Part shown: one piece after another, positions 47,588-56,335 of the stretch | How positions within the stretch are numbered: the first letter of the stretch is position 1 | Layout: each line of letters begins with the position of its first letter | From: Pseudobutyrivibrio xylanivorans | GTDB taxonomy: Bacteria > Bacillota > Clostridia > Lachnospirales > Lachnospiraceae | NCBI RefSeq assembly: GCF_008935055.1 | Contig: NZ_CP043028.1 | Coordinates: forward strand, 3,068,501 to 3,132,500 | Direction: 5' to 3' | Length of the DNA stretch: 64,000 nucleotides | Translations under genes and position numbers: made by a program | Notes under the pieces: generated by a model | Told to the model about the DNA's origin: nothing | Databases searched by the model: none | The model's input: only the letters and a program-made list of their open reading frames with translations

Positions 47588-48028
47588 CTAATCGAGGATG
47601 TCGAGCTGCAACGCCTCTATCCCCTTACGAACGAGTTCGCAAATGCGGTCCATGTTGCCGGTAAGGTACAGGTAACCCATTACGGCCTCAAATCCTGTAG
47701 CCTCGAGGTAATCCATAGTGGTGGCGTTCTTAGCCTTTGTGTGTGGCTTTGAATTGCGGCCACGACGGTACCAGTCAGCCTCCTCCTCAGTGAAGCTATC
47801 CATAAGTGCTGCAGCCATCTTTGCCTGAGTAGGCGCCTTTACGATGGAGCTGGCACGCTGGTGAAGCTTATTCACTGCGGTATTGCCTTTATTTACTAGG
47901 ATGGAACGAATCACCACATCAAAAATCGCATCGCCAATATAGGCAAGGGTCAGTGGTGAATATGTCCTGATATCCTTTGGCTCAATGTTAAATTGTTCGT
48001 TCAAATAATCATTTAAACCAGATGCCAT
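47588..48028 (-). CDS. mrnC: Mini-ribonuclease III
   Basis: A 146-residue RNase III catalytic domain without a double-stranded RNA-binding domain. YIGDAIFDVVIRS corresponds to the metal-binding signature, and the C-terminal DYLEATGFEAVMGYLYLTGN carries the E-x-x-x-A/G-x-x-G pattern. It matures 23S rRNA in Bacillus. The start overlaps the end of cysS by 16 nt, so they are translationally coupled. An R1 long hairpin, a potential RNase III-type substrate, follows directly. Confidence 0.94.
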   Translation of the reverse strand: MASGLNDYLNEQFNIEPKDIRTYSPLTLAYIGDAIFDVVIRSILVNKGNTAVNKLHQRASSIVKAPTQAKMAAALMDSFTEEEADWYRRGRNSKPHTKAKNATTMDYLEATGFEAVMGYLYLTGNMDRICELVRKGIEALQLDILD

Positions 48029-49437
48029 ACTACTCCTTCACGAGTATCTTTAATTTCTACACCCTTTGCCAAAAGCTCATCACGAATAGCATCAGCTGTA
48101 GCAAAGTCCTTTGCCTTCTTTGCCTCTGCACGACGAGCGATTGCATCGTTAATAAATGCTTCAAGCTCTGCATCAACATTGCTTCCAGCCTCTGCAAGAG
48201 CCTTTGCATGACCAATCAAATCAAGTGAAAGTACTTTATCAAAGCTCTCTACAAGAGCAAGCTTTGTAGCATCATTTGTATCAGCCTTTAAAGCATCATA
48301 GAGAATTGTGATAGCCATTGAAGTATTAAGGTCGTTTGAAACTGCCTCGCAGAACTTCTCCTCAAACTCCCTCTTTACAGCTTCATCTACTGCGCCCTCA
48401 GCCTTAAGCTCTGATACTCTCTTAACAAGCTTGTTGTATGCCTGAACTGTGTTATCAAGATTCTCCCAAGAGAAAACAAGTGGCTTACGATAGTGTGACT
48501 GTAAGCAGAAGAATCTGTAAACAAGTGGATCATAGCCCTTCTCCTGAAGAACTGAAACTGTAAGGATAGCGCCCTTAGACTTTGACATCTTTCCTGACTG
48601 GTCATTAAGGTGATTGCTGTGGAACCAGTAATTGCACCACTTGTGACCAAGATATGCCTCTGACTGAGCAACCTCATTTGTATGATGTGGGAAGATGTTA
48701 TCTACGCCACCACAGTGAATATCCATGTACTCACCAAGATGCTTCATTGAAATGCATGAGCATTCAATGTGCCATCCTGGGTAACCAACGCCCCAAGGGC
48801 TGTCCCACTTAAGAGCCTGATCCTCGAACTTTGACTTTGTGAACCAAAGAACGAAATCAGTCTTATTCTTTTTATTTGTATCCTCTTCTACATCATCACG
48901 AACGCCAACCTCAAGTGCCTCCTTCTCAACTGATGATGAGAATACGTAGTAATCCTCAAGCTTGCTAGTGTCAAAGTAAACATTTCCACCTGCAACATAT
49001 GCGTAGCCCTTCTCGATAAGAACCTCTACCATATGGATAAACTCTGGAATGCAGTTTGTAGCTGGCTCTACCACGTCTGGGCGCTTGTTGCCAACTGCAT
49101 CAAAATCCTTGAAGAAAGCATCTGTATAGAACTTCGCAATCTCCATAACTGTCTTGTGCTCACGCTTTGCGCCAGCAACCATCTTATCCTCGCCTGTATC
49201 AGCATCTGAAGAAAGATGACCTACATCTGTGATGTTCATGACACGCTTAACGTCATAGCCAGCGTACTCTAAAGACTTGATAAGTGCATCCTGCATGATA
49301 TATGTGCGGATATTACCAATGTGTGCAAAATGATAAACTGTAGGGCCGCAAGTATACATAGCAACTTTGCCCTCTTCATTTGGCTTGAAAACCTCAACAT
49401 TTCTTGAGGCTGTATTATAAAACTTGAATTCCTTCAT
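48013..49437 (-). CDS. cysS: Cysteinyl-tRNA synthetase
   Basis: Charges tRNA-Cys. The 474-residue class I synthetase shows the zinc and HIGH region MYTCGPTVYHFAHIGNIRT, the zinc ligands in HIECSCISMKHLG and HHTNEVAQSE, and the KMSKS loop (SGKMSKSKG). The start at 49437 (MKEFKFYN) has TAGGAG upstream; the frame extends further but lacks homology-like sequence. Neighbours ispF upstream and mrnC downstream are conserved in Firmicutes. Confidence 0.97.
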   Translation of the reverse strand: MKEFKFYNTASRNVEVFKPNEEGKVAMYTCGPTVYHFAHIGNIRTYIMQDALIKSLEYAGYDVKRVMNITDVGHLSSDADTGEDKMVAGAKREHKTVMEIAKFYTDAFFKDFDAVGNKRPDVVEPATNCIPEFIHMVEVLIEKGYAYVAGGNVYFDTSKLEDYYVFSSSVEKEALEVGVRDDVEEDTNKKNKTDFVLWFTKSKFEDQALKWDSPWGVGYPGWHIECSCISMKHLGEYMDIHCGGVDNIFPHHTNEVAQSEAYLGHKWCNYWFHSNHLNDQSGKMSKSKGAILTVSVLQEKGYDPLVYRFFCLQSHYRKPLVFSWENLDNTVQAYNKLVKRVSELKAEGAVDEAVKREFEEKFCEAVSNDLNTSMAITILYDALKADTNDATKLALVESFDKVLSLDLIGHAKALAEAGSNVDAELEAFINDAIARRAEAKKAKDFATADAIRDELLAKGVEIKDTREGVVWHLV

Positions 49438-49463
49438 TACATAAACTCCTAGTCCGCGGACTC

Positions 49464-49592
49464 CCATCCATAGCATATATTCTACACTGACACGCTCTCG
49501 CTCTTGTCGCAACATAGCAGTACTAAGTTCGGCAAGCCTCACTAAGTGCTGATGTTGCTTTAAGGTCAGTTAAAGAACATATGCTTGGATGG
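49464..49592. repeat. R1b-type nested hairpin (ispF-cysS gap)
   Basis: Outer stem CCATCCA..AGCATAT..TTCT..ACTGAC pairs with GTCAGT..AGAA..ATATGC..TGGATGG. Inner stem GCAACATAGCAGTACT with a partner ending GTGCTGATGTTGC around a TTCGGC apex. The linker ACGCTCTCGCTCTT matches that in the pgk-tpiA gap. A separate 12-bp palindrome AGTCCGCGGACT lies at 49451-49462. Confidence 0.72.
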
Positions 49593-49635
49593 TCATCCGC
49601 TCATCTATTATTCTATAAAAAATTATTATCCATTT

Positions 49636-50178
49636 TTACTTACGAGCGCAGCCGCCGCAAGTCTCGCAGCTACGACCACTGTCGAATACCACGTTGCTAC
49701 CATCATAGAACTCGTAAAGTAGACAGACAGCCTGAGCGCTGATGCCTTCCTCGCGGCCTGTAAAGCCAAGATGTTCCTCTGTGGTAGCCTTGATATTTAC
49801 CTGATCAACATCAATGCCCAAACATCGTGCTACATTCTCTTCCATCTGCTCGATGTATGGACGAAGCTTTGGCTTCTGAGCGATGACTGTGGCATCAACA
49901 TTCCCTACTACGTAGCCCTTATCCATAACAAGCTCACGAACTTCCGTAAGAAGCTTCTGTGAATCAGCCCCCTTGTACTTAGGGTCTGTATCTGGAAAAT
50001 GTGCGCCTATATCTTTAAGCCCTGCTGCTCCAAGAACAGCATCTGCTATTGCATGCAAAAGTACGTCAGCATCTGAATGACCTAGAAGACCAAGTGTGTG
50101 TTCAATCTTTACACCACCGATGATAAGGTCGCGGCCTTCAACAAGCTTATGTACGTCATATCCTGTTCCTATTCTCAT
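49636..50178 (-). CDS. ispF: 2-C-methyl-D-erythritol 2,4-cyclodiphosphate synthase
   Basis: Fifth step of the MEP isoprenoid pathway. The 180-residue protein has zinc ligands D8 and H10 in GTGYDVHKL and a third in [17 protein letters not shown]. Typical IspF proteins are about 157 residues; this one has an added C-terminal tail ending [11 protein letters not shown], with three Cys in CxxCxxC spacing that could bind metal or be disordered. TAGGAG precedes the ATG. ispF beside cysS is a common arrangement. Confidence 0.96.
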   Translation of the reverse strand: MRIGTGYDVHKLVEGRDLIIGGVKIEHTLGLLGHSDADVLLHAIADAVLGAAGLKDIGAHFPDTDPKYKGADSQKLLTEVRELVMDKGYVVGNVDATVIAQKPKLRPYIEQMEENVARCLGIDVDQVNIKATTEEHLGFTGREEGISAQAVCLLYEFYDGSNVVFDSGRSCETCGGCARK

Positions 50179-50233
50179 CTGTTTTCTCCTACATGAAAAT
50201 CTACTAATTCAATATGTAATAATAACAAAAAAA

Positions 50234-50266
50234 GCAGGTAAGAACAAGGTTATTGTCCTCACCTGC
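50234..50266 (-). terminator. Terminator of the DUF4349 gene
   Basis: GCAGGTAAGAACAA (50234-50247) with TTGTCCTCACCTGC (50253-50266), two mismatches, followed on the minus strand by TTTTTTT. Confidence 0.9.
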
Positions 50267-50284
50267 AGGTATTTTCGTCACGTC

Positions 50285-51322
50285 TTACTCAGTTTTTTCA
50301 GGATTCTCCTCTGACTTATCTTCTGATGTATCTTTAGGAGCTATATAGCTTGTATAGGTAATTGATTCTTTTTCTTTTTTCTGCTTTTTATTTGCTCTTC
50401 TTTTCTTTTCGATAAGAATAACGATAATCGCAATAACACCAGCTCCAAGAGCGTATGGCAATATGTAAATAAATGCAATTACAAGCCACTGGAGAAATGC
50501 CAGGAATCCTGAAATTGATGATGCGAAGGCTTCAGTAAATCTGTTCCATGCAGTGTCCTTCTTCACCTCGGTGTAGGTTACGACCTCATCCAGACTGATA
50601 GTAACTGTGCAGTACTCCACCTTGTCATCATAAAGCTTAAGCTGTGCAGTATAGTTTTCAATATCGTACTGAACATTATTGATTCTATCCTCTATAGCAA
50701 GCAAATCCTCGATAGTTTCAGCATTCTGCTCAAGCTCTTCAAGTCTCTTAAGCTTTGTGCGAAGACTCTTTAATCTGGCCTGAACATCTACATACTCCGA
50801 AGTGATATCGTCCACATATTCGTTGCTATAGGTCACAGAGCCAATATCACCAAGACTATCCATGAAGGCCTGATAATTTTTCGATGGAATTCGCGCTGTG
50901 TAATTAGCATAGCGTCCACCATATTCAGCAGTACCATTGATAGAAGAGCTCTCGTAATATCCTCCATTTTTTGAAACCAGCTTCTTTATGGCATCAATGT
51001 CATCATCGAACTTTTTGGTTTCTATATTGATGCTGGAATTATAGATGATTTTACGGCTGGTATCATAAGTGAACTCCTCAGCGTCATCACCTGCGCTACC
51101 GCTATTAGCAACGGACTTTTCTGTAGTCCCTGCTGCCGCTTCTTTAGGCTCCTCAGCATAAAAGCTTCCCACGCTCGAATCAAAACCCGCTGCGTCACTT
51201 GTGCCCTCAGTTGCAATCTCCTCGTAGGATGTAGTCGCTGTATCGGTGCTTGTACCGCAGCCTGCAAAAACAAATGATGTTGCAATAATAAGTGCTAAAA
51301 AGCTAACAAATTTTCTTTTCAT
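50285..51322 (-). CDS. DUF4349 lipoprotein
   Basis: A 345-residue lipoprotein (lipobox VFAGC, Cys22). An Ala/Thr/Glu-rich linker is followed by the DUF4349 domain: KIIYNSSINIETKKFDDDI, then GGYYESSSINGT, a coiled-coil stretch (LKSLRTKLKRLEELEQNAETI), one C-terminal membrane helix (about 283-308) and a Lys/Glu-rich tail. The function is unknown; the family is found in Firmicutes and Bacteroidetes envelopes. The double anchoring (lipid plus helix) is notable. It has its own terminator, and GGGAGG precedes the ATG. Confidence 0.88.
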   Translation of the reverse strand: MKRKFVSFLALIIATSFVFAGCGTSTDTATTSYEEIATEGTSDAAGFDSSVGSFYAEEPKEAAAGTTEKSVANSGSAGDDAEEFTYDTSRKIIYNSSINIETKKFDDDIDAIKKLVSKNGGYYESSSINGTAEYGGRYANYTARIPSKNYQAFMDSLGDIGSVTYSNEYVDDITSEYVDVQARLKSLRTKLKRLEELEQNAETIEDLLAIEDRINNVQYDIENYTAQLKLYDDKVEYCTVTISLDEVVTYTEVKKDTAWNRFTEAFASSISGFLAFLQWLVIAFIYILPYALGAGVIAIIVILIEKKRRANKKQKKEKESITYTSYIAPKDTSEDKSEENPEKTE

Positions 51323-51441
51323 GGTTTTACCTCCCGGTCTCCTTATTTTTCATTCTATCATATATACAATTTGTCTTAAGGAATTGTTGCAATTTAAAAA
51401 TTTTTTTTACCCCTCAAGGGGAGGCCATACAAAAAAGAAGT

Positions 51442-51466
51442 GGACCCAGGAGTAGCACCTGGGTCC
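51442..51466 (-). terminator. phoH terminator
   Basis: A perfect 9-bp stem GGACCCAGG/CCTGGGTCC, 7-nt loop, followed on the minus strand by ACTTCTTTTTTG. Confidence 0.9.
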
Positions 51467-51509
51467 GTGAAAGGAGGATTATTATAATAACAAACAGAAA
51501 CAAACAATT

Positions 51510-52793
51510 TTACTTGATTACCAGACGCTTCGCGCCTTCAGCTGCCAATGCGCTTCGCACGGTCTCGCTCTCATCAAAGGTAATCTGTGCACAAAGGCCT
51601 GAGCCCTTCATTCTCTCAGCTGCAAAGGAAAGTCCATTGTTCTTTCTATCCAGCTTTGGAGAATCAATCTGGTCTGGGTCACCAAGGAGTACAACCTTAG
51701 AGCCCTTACCAGCACGTGTGATGATTTCAAGAATCTGACCAATTGTACAGTTCTGAGCCTCATCCACAATGATAAATGAATTTACAAGAGAACGACCTCT
51801 CATGTAAGCAAGTGAGCAGATTTCAATGATACCTGTCTCAAACATATCTTCAATTTGGAGCTTAACCTGCTCCTTTTCCTCATTCTGCCCCTTCAAAAGT
51901 ACCTGAAGGTTATCCATAAATGGAGCGATGAGTGGAGTCATCTTTTCTTCAAGATCACCTGGCAAGAATCCCAAATCATTATCCGAAAGAGTATTACTTC
52001 GGGTAATCATGATACGGTCAAAACCACTGTGATAATAGCCCTGCAATCCTGCTGCCAGCGAAAGGAAAGTCTTCGCTGTACCAGCGCTACCCTTCAGAAT
52101 TACAAGTGGCAGCTCCTCTGGGCTTGCCAAAAGGGCATATAATGCAAATCTCTGGCCCACGTTTCTAGGCTGACAATATGGAGTGTAGTAATCTCTATCC
52201 TTTAAAAGATGCCAGCCATCGGCTTTGAAGGTGTAAAGTGCGGAATTACTTCCATCCTTACAAATACCAAATTCATTTTCGATAAAGCCTTTATTGAATG
52301 GACTATCGATATCATCCCGTGTGATATCTCTTCGTCCTGAATAATTCTCATTGTCGAGAATCATCTCGTTGTGATAGCCCTGAACTACGCAGCCACACAT
52401 TGTAGCATTGATTCTCATGGAAATATCGTTAGTTACAAGAATGGTTTCCAGCTCGCTCATTTTAGAAATAGCAAGCACACCATTAATTATTCTATTGTCT
52501 GGTCTGTCTAGCGTATACTCAGCTGGAACCAGCTTTTCAAATTCAGATTCTTTAGCTATTTTAAAGGTTCCACCATTTGGCATCGGAACCCCGCTGGCGT
52601 AGTCACCTTCGATCGATTCAATGTTACGTATAGTTTCTCTGGCACCATAGCCGACTTCAGCATAGGCAGTCTTCTTGGAATCCAGTTCCTGCAACGTAGT
52701 GGTCGTAATGATAACGTTGTTATCATCAAAACCAAAAATAGCACTAGGGCAGTGAATCAGGATGTTAGTGTCGAGTACGTAATTTTTCTTCAT
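51510..52793 (-). CDS. PIN domain-PhoH ATPase (YlaK type)
   Basis: A 427-residue two-domain protein. Residues 1-130 form a PIN nuclease-like domain (YVLDTNILIHCP with the first Asp, and LVTNDISMR). From about 220 on there is a PhoH-type P-loop domain with Walker A LKGSAGTAKTFL and Walker B FIIVDEAQNC. The PIN-PhoH combination has been linked to RNA unwinding and cleavage in other bacteria, including PhoH2 proteins. Start MKKNYV at 52793 is set by AAGGAGCG 7 nt upstream. Confidence 0.93.
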   Translation of the reverse strand: MKKNYVLDTNILIHCPSAIFGFDDNNVIITTTTLQELDSKKTAYAEVGYGARETIRNIESIEGDYASGVPMPNGGTFKIAKESEFEKLVPAEYTLDRPDNRIINGVLAISKMSELETILVTNDISMRINATMCGCVVQGYHNEMILDNENYSGRRDITRDDIDSPFNKGFIENEFGICKDGSNSALYTFKADGWHLLKDRDYYTPYCQPRNVGQRFALYALLASPEELPLVILKGSAGTAKTFLSLAAGLQGYYHSGFDRIMITRSNTLSDNDLGFLPGDLEEKMTPLIAPFMDNLQVLLKGQNEEKEQVKLQIEDMFETGIIEICSLAYMRGRSLVNSFIIVDEAQNCTIGQILEIITRAGKGSKVVLLGDPDQIDSPKLDRKNNGLSFAAERMKGSGLCAQITFDESETVRSALAAEGAKRLVIK

Positions 52794-52940
52794 AGGGCCA
52801 CGCTCCTTTATTAAGTTTTCACAAGAGCTACTCCATCTAGATATTTCCATGAAGTAGATTGATTTTATAATTTAATTTTAGCCTATTTGCCCTTTGAGTT
52901 CTACAACATTTTGTATGTTTTTATGTAAATTGTGTGAAAA

Positions 52941-52999
52941 CAGCCCTCTATATTGTTATATTTGTTAACACATTACAAATACTGCAATACAGAGGGCTG
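52941..52999 (-). terminator. Long terminator-like hairpin after mgtE
   Basis: CAGCCCTCTATATTG (52941-52955) with CAATACAGAGGGCTG (52985-52999), one mismatch, 29-nt A+T loop. It lies 35 nt past the mgtE stop. No strong T-run follows, so an mRNA-stability role is possible. Confidence 0.65.
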
Positions 53000-53033
53000 A
53001 CCCCATTTTAATCAATATAAAATTGTATTTTGA

Positions 53034-54422
53034 CTATATTCTTCCAACCAAAAGCATACCTGCCAAGCCATAATAAGTTACAACTGCAACAAGGTCGTTT
53101 ACAGTAGTGATAAGTGGACCTGAAGCAACAGCTGGATCCACCTTAATCTTGTGGAAGAAAATTGGAATGATAGTTCCAATAAAGCTTGAAACAATCATTG
53201 CAATAAACAATGAGAAGCCAACGATTCCTGAAATTTGGAAGGCTGACGCCCAAATGTACCCCTTGAACCCGTGAAGGTAAATTGCAACAAATATAAGTGC
53301 AAGCAAACCAAGAATTAATCCGTTGGTTCCGCCAACGCGCATTTCCTTAAGCACAAACTTCGCTTTCTCAAGGCCTGAAATTTCCTCATCCATAAGGACG
53401 CGGATAGTAACAGCAAGAGACTGTGTTCCTACATTTCCTGCCATATCCAAAATAAGTGACTGGAACACAACCACGATTGCAACTGATGCTACGACCTTAT
53501 CGAAAATACCAATAACTGAGCTTGTTACAAGACCAAGTCCAAGCAATAGCAAGAGCCATGGGATACGCTTCTTGATTGACTCTGAAAGGGATTCGTTCAA
53601 ATCCTCCTCAGCTGTCAAACCAGCCAACCTAGCGTAGTCTTCACCCATCTCATCATCAACGGCCTCGATGATGTCCTGAGATGTAATTACACCGATAATT
53701 TCGCCGTTCGGATTAAGAACTGGAATTGAATCCTCTGCATAATCCTTCAGCATTTCGATGGTGTCGGAAATGATAGCATCGGCAGCTACGCTTGGGTAGC
53801 TATGACTGATGATGTCCTCAAGCGGAGTCTCAGCGCGGGCCAAAATCAAGTCACGAAGCTCGATGGCGCCGGCATATTTCTTGTCCTTATCCTCAACATA
53901 AATTGTGTTGATATTGTCATTGTCCTGAGACTGAGAAATCAGTGCTCGCATAGCCTGCTTGACTGAAAAATTCTCAGAAATAACAATGAAGTTGGTAGTC
54001 ATCATGCTACCGATTTCATTCTCATCGTAAGAATTAATCAATCGTACATCGGCTGAAGCTTCCTTGTCCATGAGTTCGATGAGCTTCTCTCTCTGCTCTT
54101 CGTCCTCGATGTCCTCCAAAGCATCAACAGCATCGTCGGCATCCATGTTTTCAAGGACGTCGGCAGCCTGCTCTGGATTGAACTCAGCTAAATATTCACC
54201 TACATCTTCAATATAAGGGAAAATCTCAGAAAGACGCTCTGCACCTAAGATGCCAAACAAACGCTGACGGTCCTCTGGCTCCAACGCCTCGTAAGCCTCA
54301 GCAATATCATTCTCATGATAATCGTCTAAGACCTCCACCATCTGCTCGGCACTGATATTAGAGCGTAGTAAGTCGATAATCTCCTGGGTCTTGTTATCCT
54401 CTAATAATTCCTTCTGTTCCAT
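53034..54422 (-). CDS. mgtE: MgtE-family magnesium channel
   Basis: A 462-residue Mg2+ channel. The cytosolic N domain (1-130, LxxxHxxDIAE-type repeats such as YHENDIAEAYEALEP), a CBS pair (about 130-265, GVITSQDIIEAVDDE) and five membrane helices (about 285-460, with SLILDMAGNVGTQSLAVTIR) follow the Thermus MgtE plan. Mg2+ binding to the N and CBS domains closes the pore. There is no good ribosome site directly before the ATG. An intrinsic terminator and a leader open frame lie just upstream, so expression is probably attenuated. Confidence 0.95.
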   Translation of the reverse strand: MEQKELLEDNKTQEIIDLLRSNISAEQMVEVLDDYHENDIAEAYEALEPEDRQRLFGILGAERLSEIFPYIEDVGEYLAEFNPEQAADVLENMDADDAVDALEDIEDEEQREKLIELMDKEASADVRLINSYDENEIGSMMTTNFIVISENFSVKQAMRALISQSQDNDNINTIYVEDKDKKYAGAIELRDLILARAETPLEDIISHSYPSVAADAIISDTIEMLKDYAEDSIPVLNPNGEIIGVITSQDIIEAVDDEMGEDYARLAGLTAEEDLNESLSESIKKRIPWLLLLLGLGLVTSSVIGIFDKVVASVAIVVVFQSLILDMAGNVGTQSLAVTIRVLMDEEISGLEKAKFVLKEMRVGGTNGLILGLLALIFVAIYLHGFKGYIWASAFQISGIVGFSLFIAMIVSSFIGTIIPIFFHKIKVDPAVASGPLITTVNDLVAVVTYYGLAGMLLVGRI

Positions 54423-54445
54423 AGTTTCACATGAACTATAGGTAT

Positions 54446-54491
54446 AAAAAAAGTCACCGGATTCCTAAAAAATTGGAACTTAGACGATGAC
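54446..54491 (-). terminator. Leader terminator (attenuator) in front of mgtE
   Basis: On the minus strand GTCATC..GTTCC pairs with GGAAT..GGTGAC around an A+T loop (54453-54491), followed directly by seven T (54446-54452), 24 nt before the mgtE ATG. This is an intrinsic terminator placed upstream of, not after, the coding region, as in attenuation or riboswitch control. Confidence 0.85.
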
Positions 54492-54640
54492 ACTCAACTT
54501 ACTATGCAAATTAAAGGAAACTACCCTTTAGATATTTAAAAGAGCAGCTAAAATGCTAAGCTTATTAAATGCCTCGTCGCTACATAATCGCCCGTGACTG
54601 TCTGATTTATCCATAGCTGCTCTCCTTTCTTTAAATTGAA
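54492..54640 (-). promoter_or_regulatory. Structured 5' leader of mgtE
   Basis: A 10-bp perfect stem (54614-54623 with 54541-54550, AGAGCAGCTA/TAGCTGCTCT on the minus strand) encloses about 63 nt, like the P1 stem of an aptamer. A small hairpin AAAGG/CCTTT follows, then the terminator. The sequence does not look like the M-box or any Mg2+ riboswitch I know. The P1 stem also covers the ribosome site of the leader frame, so opening it would expose translation. Confidence 0.6.
54528..54614 (-). CDS. Possible 28-residue leader peptide of mgtE
   Basis: An ATG with GGAG 8 nt upstream opens a 28-codon frame starting MDKSDSHGRLCSDEAF and ending LLNI before TAA. The first half is rich in Asp, Glu and Ser. 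It lies wholly between the probable promoter and the mgtE terminator. In enterobacteria, short leader frames (mgtL, mgtP) sense Mg2+ through ribosome stability at acidic or Pro codons. Whether this frame is translated, or simply lies inside a riboswitch-like fold, cannot be decided from one sequence. Confidence 0.45.
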   Translation of the reverse strand: MDKSDSHGRLCSDEAFNKLSILAALLNI

Positions 54641-54699
54641 TAAATTGTATAAATTACATATTAAATTTATCACAGAAAACTACATTTTGTAAACCCAGT

Positions 54700-56178
54700 T
54701 TAGCAAAGTTTTTCTACCATTTTTCTATCAAATGTAACAGACGAAACTCCATCCACCTCAATCTGATACAATGCATTTGCAGCAAGGTGTTCTGCGGCTT
54801 GTTCCACGTTTCTGATGCCAGTAGAAATGACAAATTTCTCCATAACTGCATCAAGTCCATCTTCTGTCACCTGACACTCCTCTGGGGACATTCCTATTCG
54901 CTTCAACACCTTTGGTAAAGAGAATCTGCGGAAGATTTCCTTCTTCTCCTCAACGGAATAATCTGGGATATCAATTACTGCAAAACGTGACATTAGAGGT
55001 GCTGAAATATCAGCCTTCACATTGGCTGTGGCAATTGGATAAACACCCATGGTTGGAATCATACATTCCATGTAGTTGTCAGTAAAGCCTAAGTTGTCAA
55101 GAAGTGTCAAAAGTACATCTGCAGGATTACCATTGCCCTTGCCAGAATTTGCCTTATCAAGCTCATTGATAATGAAAACAAGATTGCTTGTTCCAGAATT
55201 AGCAAAAGCCTCCATGATAATGCCCGGCTTCGCATTGGAATATATACGAGAGCTTCCTGTAAGCTGCTCAGGATCATTGATAGAGCTCATATCAAGAGTT
55301 GTCCAAGGAAGCTTAAGAATTCGTGCTACCGCATATGCGATTTGAGATTTTCCAACACCAGCTGGACCGCAAAGTAGCAAACCATAGCTTGGCAATGTGT
55401 GAGTTCTGTTAATCTGAATTACAGTCTCCATGATTCGCTGCTTCACCGACTCAAGGCCGTAAAGCTCCTCATCGAGAATCTTTCTAGCTGCCACTGGGTC
55501 AATAGCCTCGAAATAGTCGCTCTTCCACTGAATGCTGGTCATAATTGAAAGGGCACGCTGGGCGTGGCGCCGTTCCTCGATAGTAACCTCTGCGGATTTT
55601 GCAACTGCAAGATTACGACGTGCCCAGAGTCTGATATTATCTGGAAATGTACGCCCTGCGCAGGTTATGAAATCAGTGATGGACTGAATACTGGTGAGCT
55701 TCATATCGTCGCCATCCTCAGCATCCTCCTCATCAAGCTCCTCCTCAGAAGGGGCACTTGATGCAAAAAGTCGCTCCATCATAAACTGTAGGAATCCATC
55801 TTCCGATGAAAGCTTTCCATTGCCGATACCAGTCTCACGAATCTTGTATACCGCGTACCCATCGTCAGTTTGCGTACCTGAAAGCCTAACTGGAATATGA
55901 TTCTCCCCAAGCCAGCCTATCAGAGCCACAAAACGCAAATCAAGCTTAAGAATATCCACAGAGACAGTGCCATTATCTGACTCATATTCAAAGCTGCTTC
56001 TTGTAATAGGATTTGTAAAAGCACCATTTGTATGATGTGCCATCAGCTTCTCACTATCCCTTAAAACAAGAATAGGCTTTTCTGCAGTTGCAGCTGGTTC
56101 ATCCGACCTGAATGTAGTATAGGTCACCACTGCATCCTTCTTAACGTTCTCATCATTAGCAAAATCAAATACTGGCAT
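54700..56178 (-). CDS. Lon-like AAA+ ATPase without protease domain
   Basis: A 492-residue protein. Residues 1-230 are of unknown fold with an acidic stretch (EEELDEEDAEDGDD). Residues 235-490 resemble the Lon ATPase module: Walker A GPAGVGKS (271-278), a LTGSSRIYSNAKPGIIMEAF segment like the Lon pore region, and GIRNVEQAAEHLAANAL like the Lon C-helical region. The Lon Ser-Lys protease is absent. Walker B reads FIINELDK, with Asn at the usual Asp position, which may lower ATPase activity. ATG at 56178 (or 56184) follows GGGAGAATG. Function unknown; possibly a remodelling or regulatory ATPase. Confidence 0.72.
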   Translation of the reverse strand: MPVFDFANDENVKKDAVVTYTTFRSDEPAATAEKPILVLRDSEKLMAHHTNGAFTNPITRSSFEYESDNGTVSVDILKLDLRFVALIGWLGENHIPVRLSGTQTDDGYAVYKIRETGIGNGKLSSEDGFLQFMMERLFASSAPSEEELDEEDAEDGDDMKLTSIQSITDFITCAGRTFPDNIRLWARRNLAVAKSAEVTIEERRHAQRALSIMTSIQWKSDYFEAIDPVAARKILDEELYGLESVKQRIMETVIQINRTHTLPSYGLLLCGPAGVGKSQIAYAVARILKLPWTTLDMSSINDPEQLTGSSRIYSNAKPGIIMEAFANSGTSNLVFIINELDKANSGKGNGNPADVLLTLLDNLGFTDNYMECMIPTMGVYPIATANVKADISAPLMSRFAVIDIPDYSVEEKKEIFRRFSLPKVLKRIGMSPEECQVTEDGLDAVMEKFVISTGIRNVEQAAEHLAANALYQIEVDGVSSVTFDRKMVEKLC

Positions 56179-56229
56179 AGTCATTCTCCCTTTCCGCATG
56201 CATTCTTATCTGATTTTCATTGTAGCAGA

Positions 56230-56241
56230 ACACTTTAGTGT
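56230..56241 (-). promoter_or_regulatory. CACTAAAGTG palindrome upstream of the AAA ATPase gene
   Basis: ACACTTTAGTGT is a perfect palindrome about 52 nt upstream of the start. It resembles GCACTTTAGTGC over the gdhA -35 and CACTTTAGTAC upstream of the chorismate mutase-shikimate kinase gene, so the three may share a regulator. Confidence 0.45.
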
Positions 56242-56244
56242 AAT

Positions 56245-56335
56245 AAAGTAGCACTTACATATATCTTTAGTTTTTTCAATATCGGTCAGTCCTATATTCA
56301 TTGAAAAAACTTAGATATATTGCAAGTGCTACTTT
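56245..56335. repeat. R3-family very long hairpin after the YitT gene
   Basis: AAAGTAGCACTT (56245-56256) with AAGTGCTACTTT (56324-56335), then ATATATCT/AGATATAT, then AGTTTTTTCAAT (56269-56280) with ATTGAAAAAACT (56300-56311). The loop starts ATCG and ends CCTATATTC, like that of the purC-purF hairpin. The stem begins exactly at the YitT stop codon and contains a T-run on the minus strand. Confidence 0.8.

Noticed and set aside
54492..54640. M-box Mg2+ riboswitch for mgtE
   Set aside because: The leader has a terminator and a closing stem, but I do not find the conserved M-box sequence blocks; kept only as an unknown leader.
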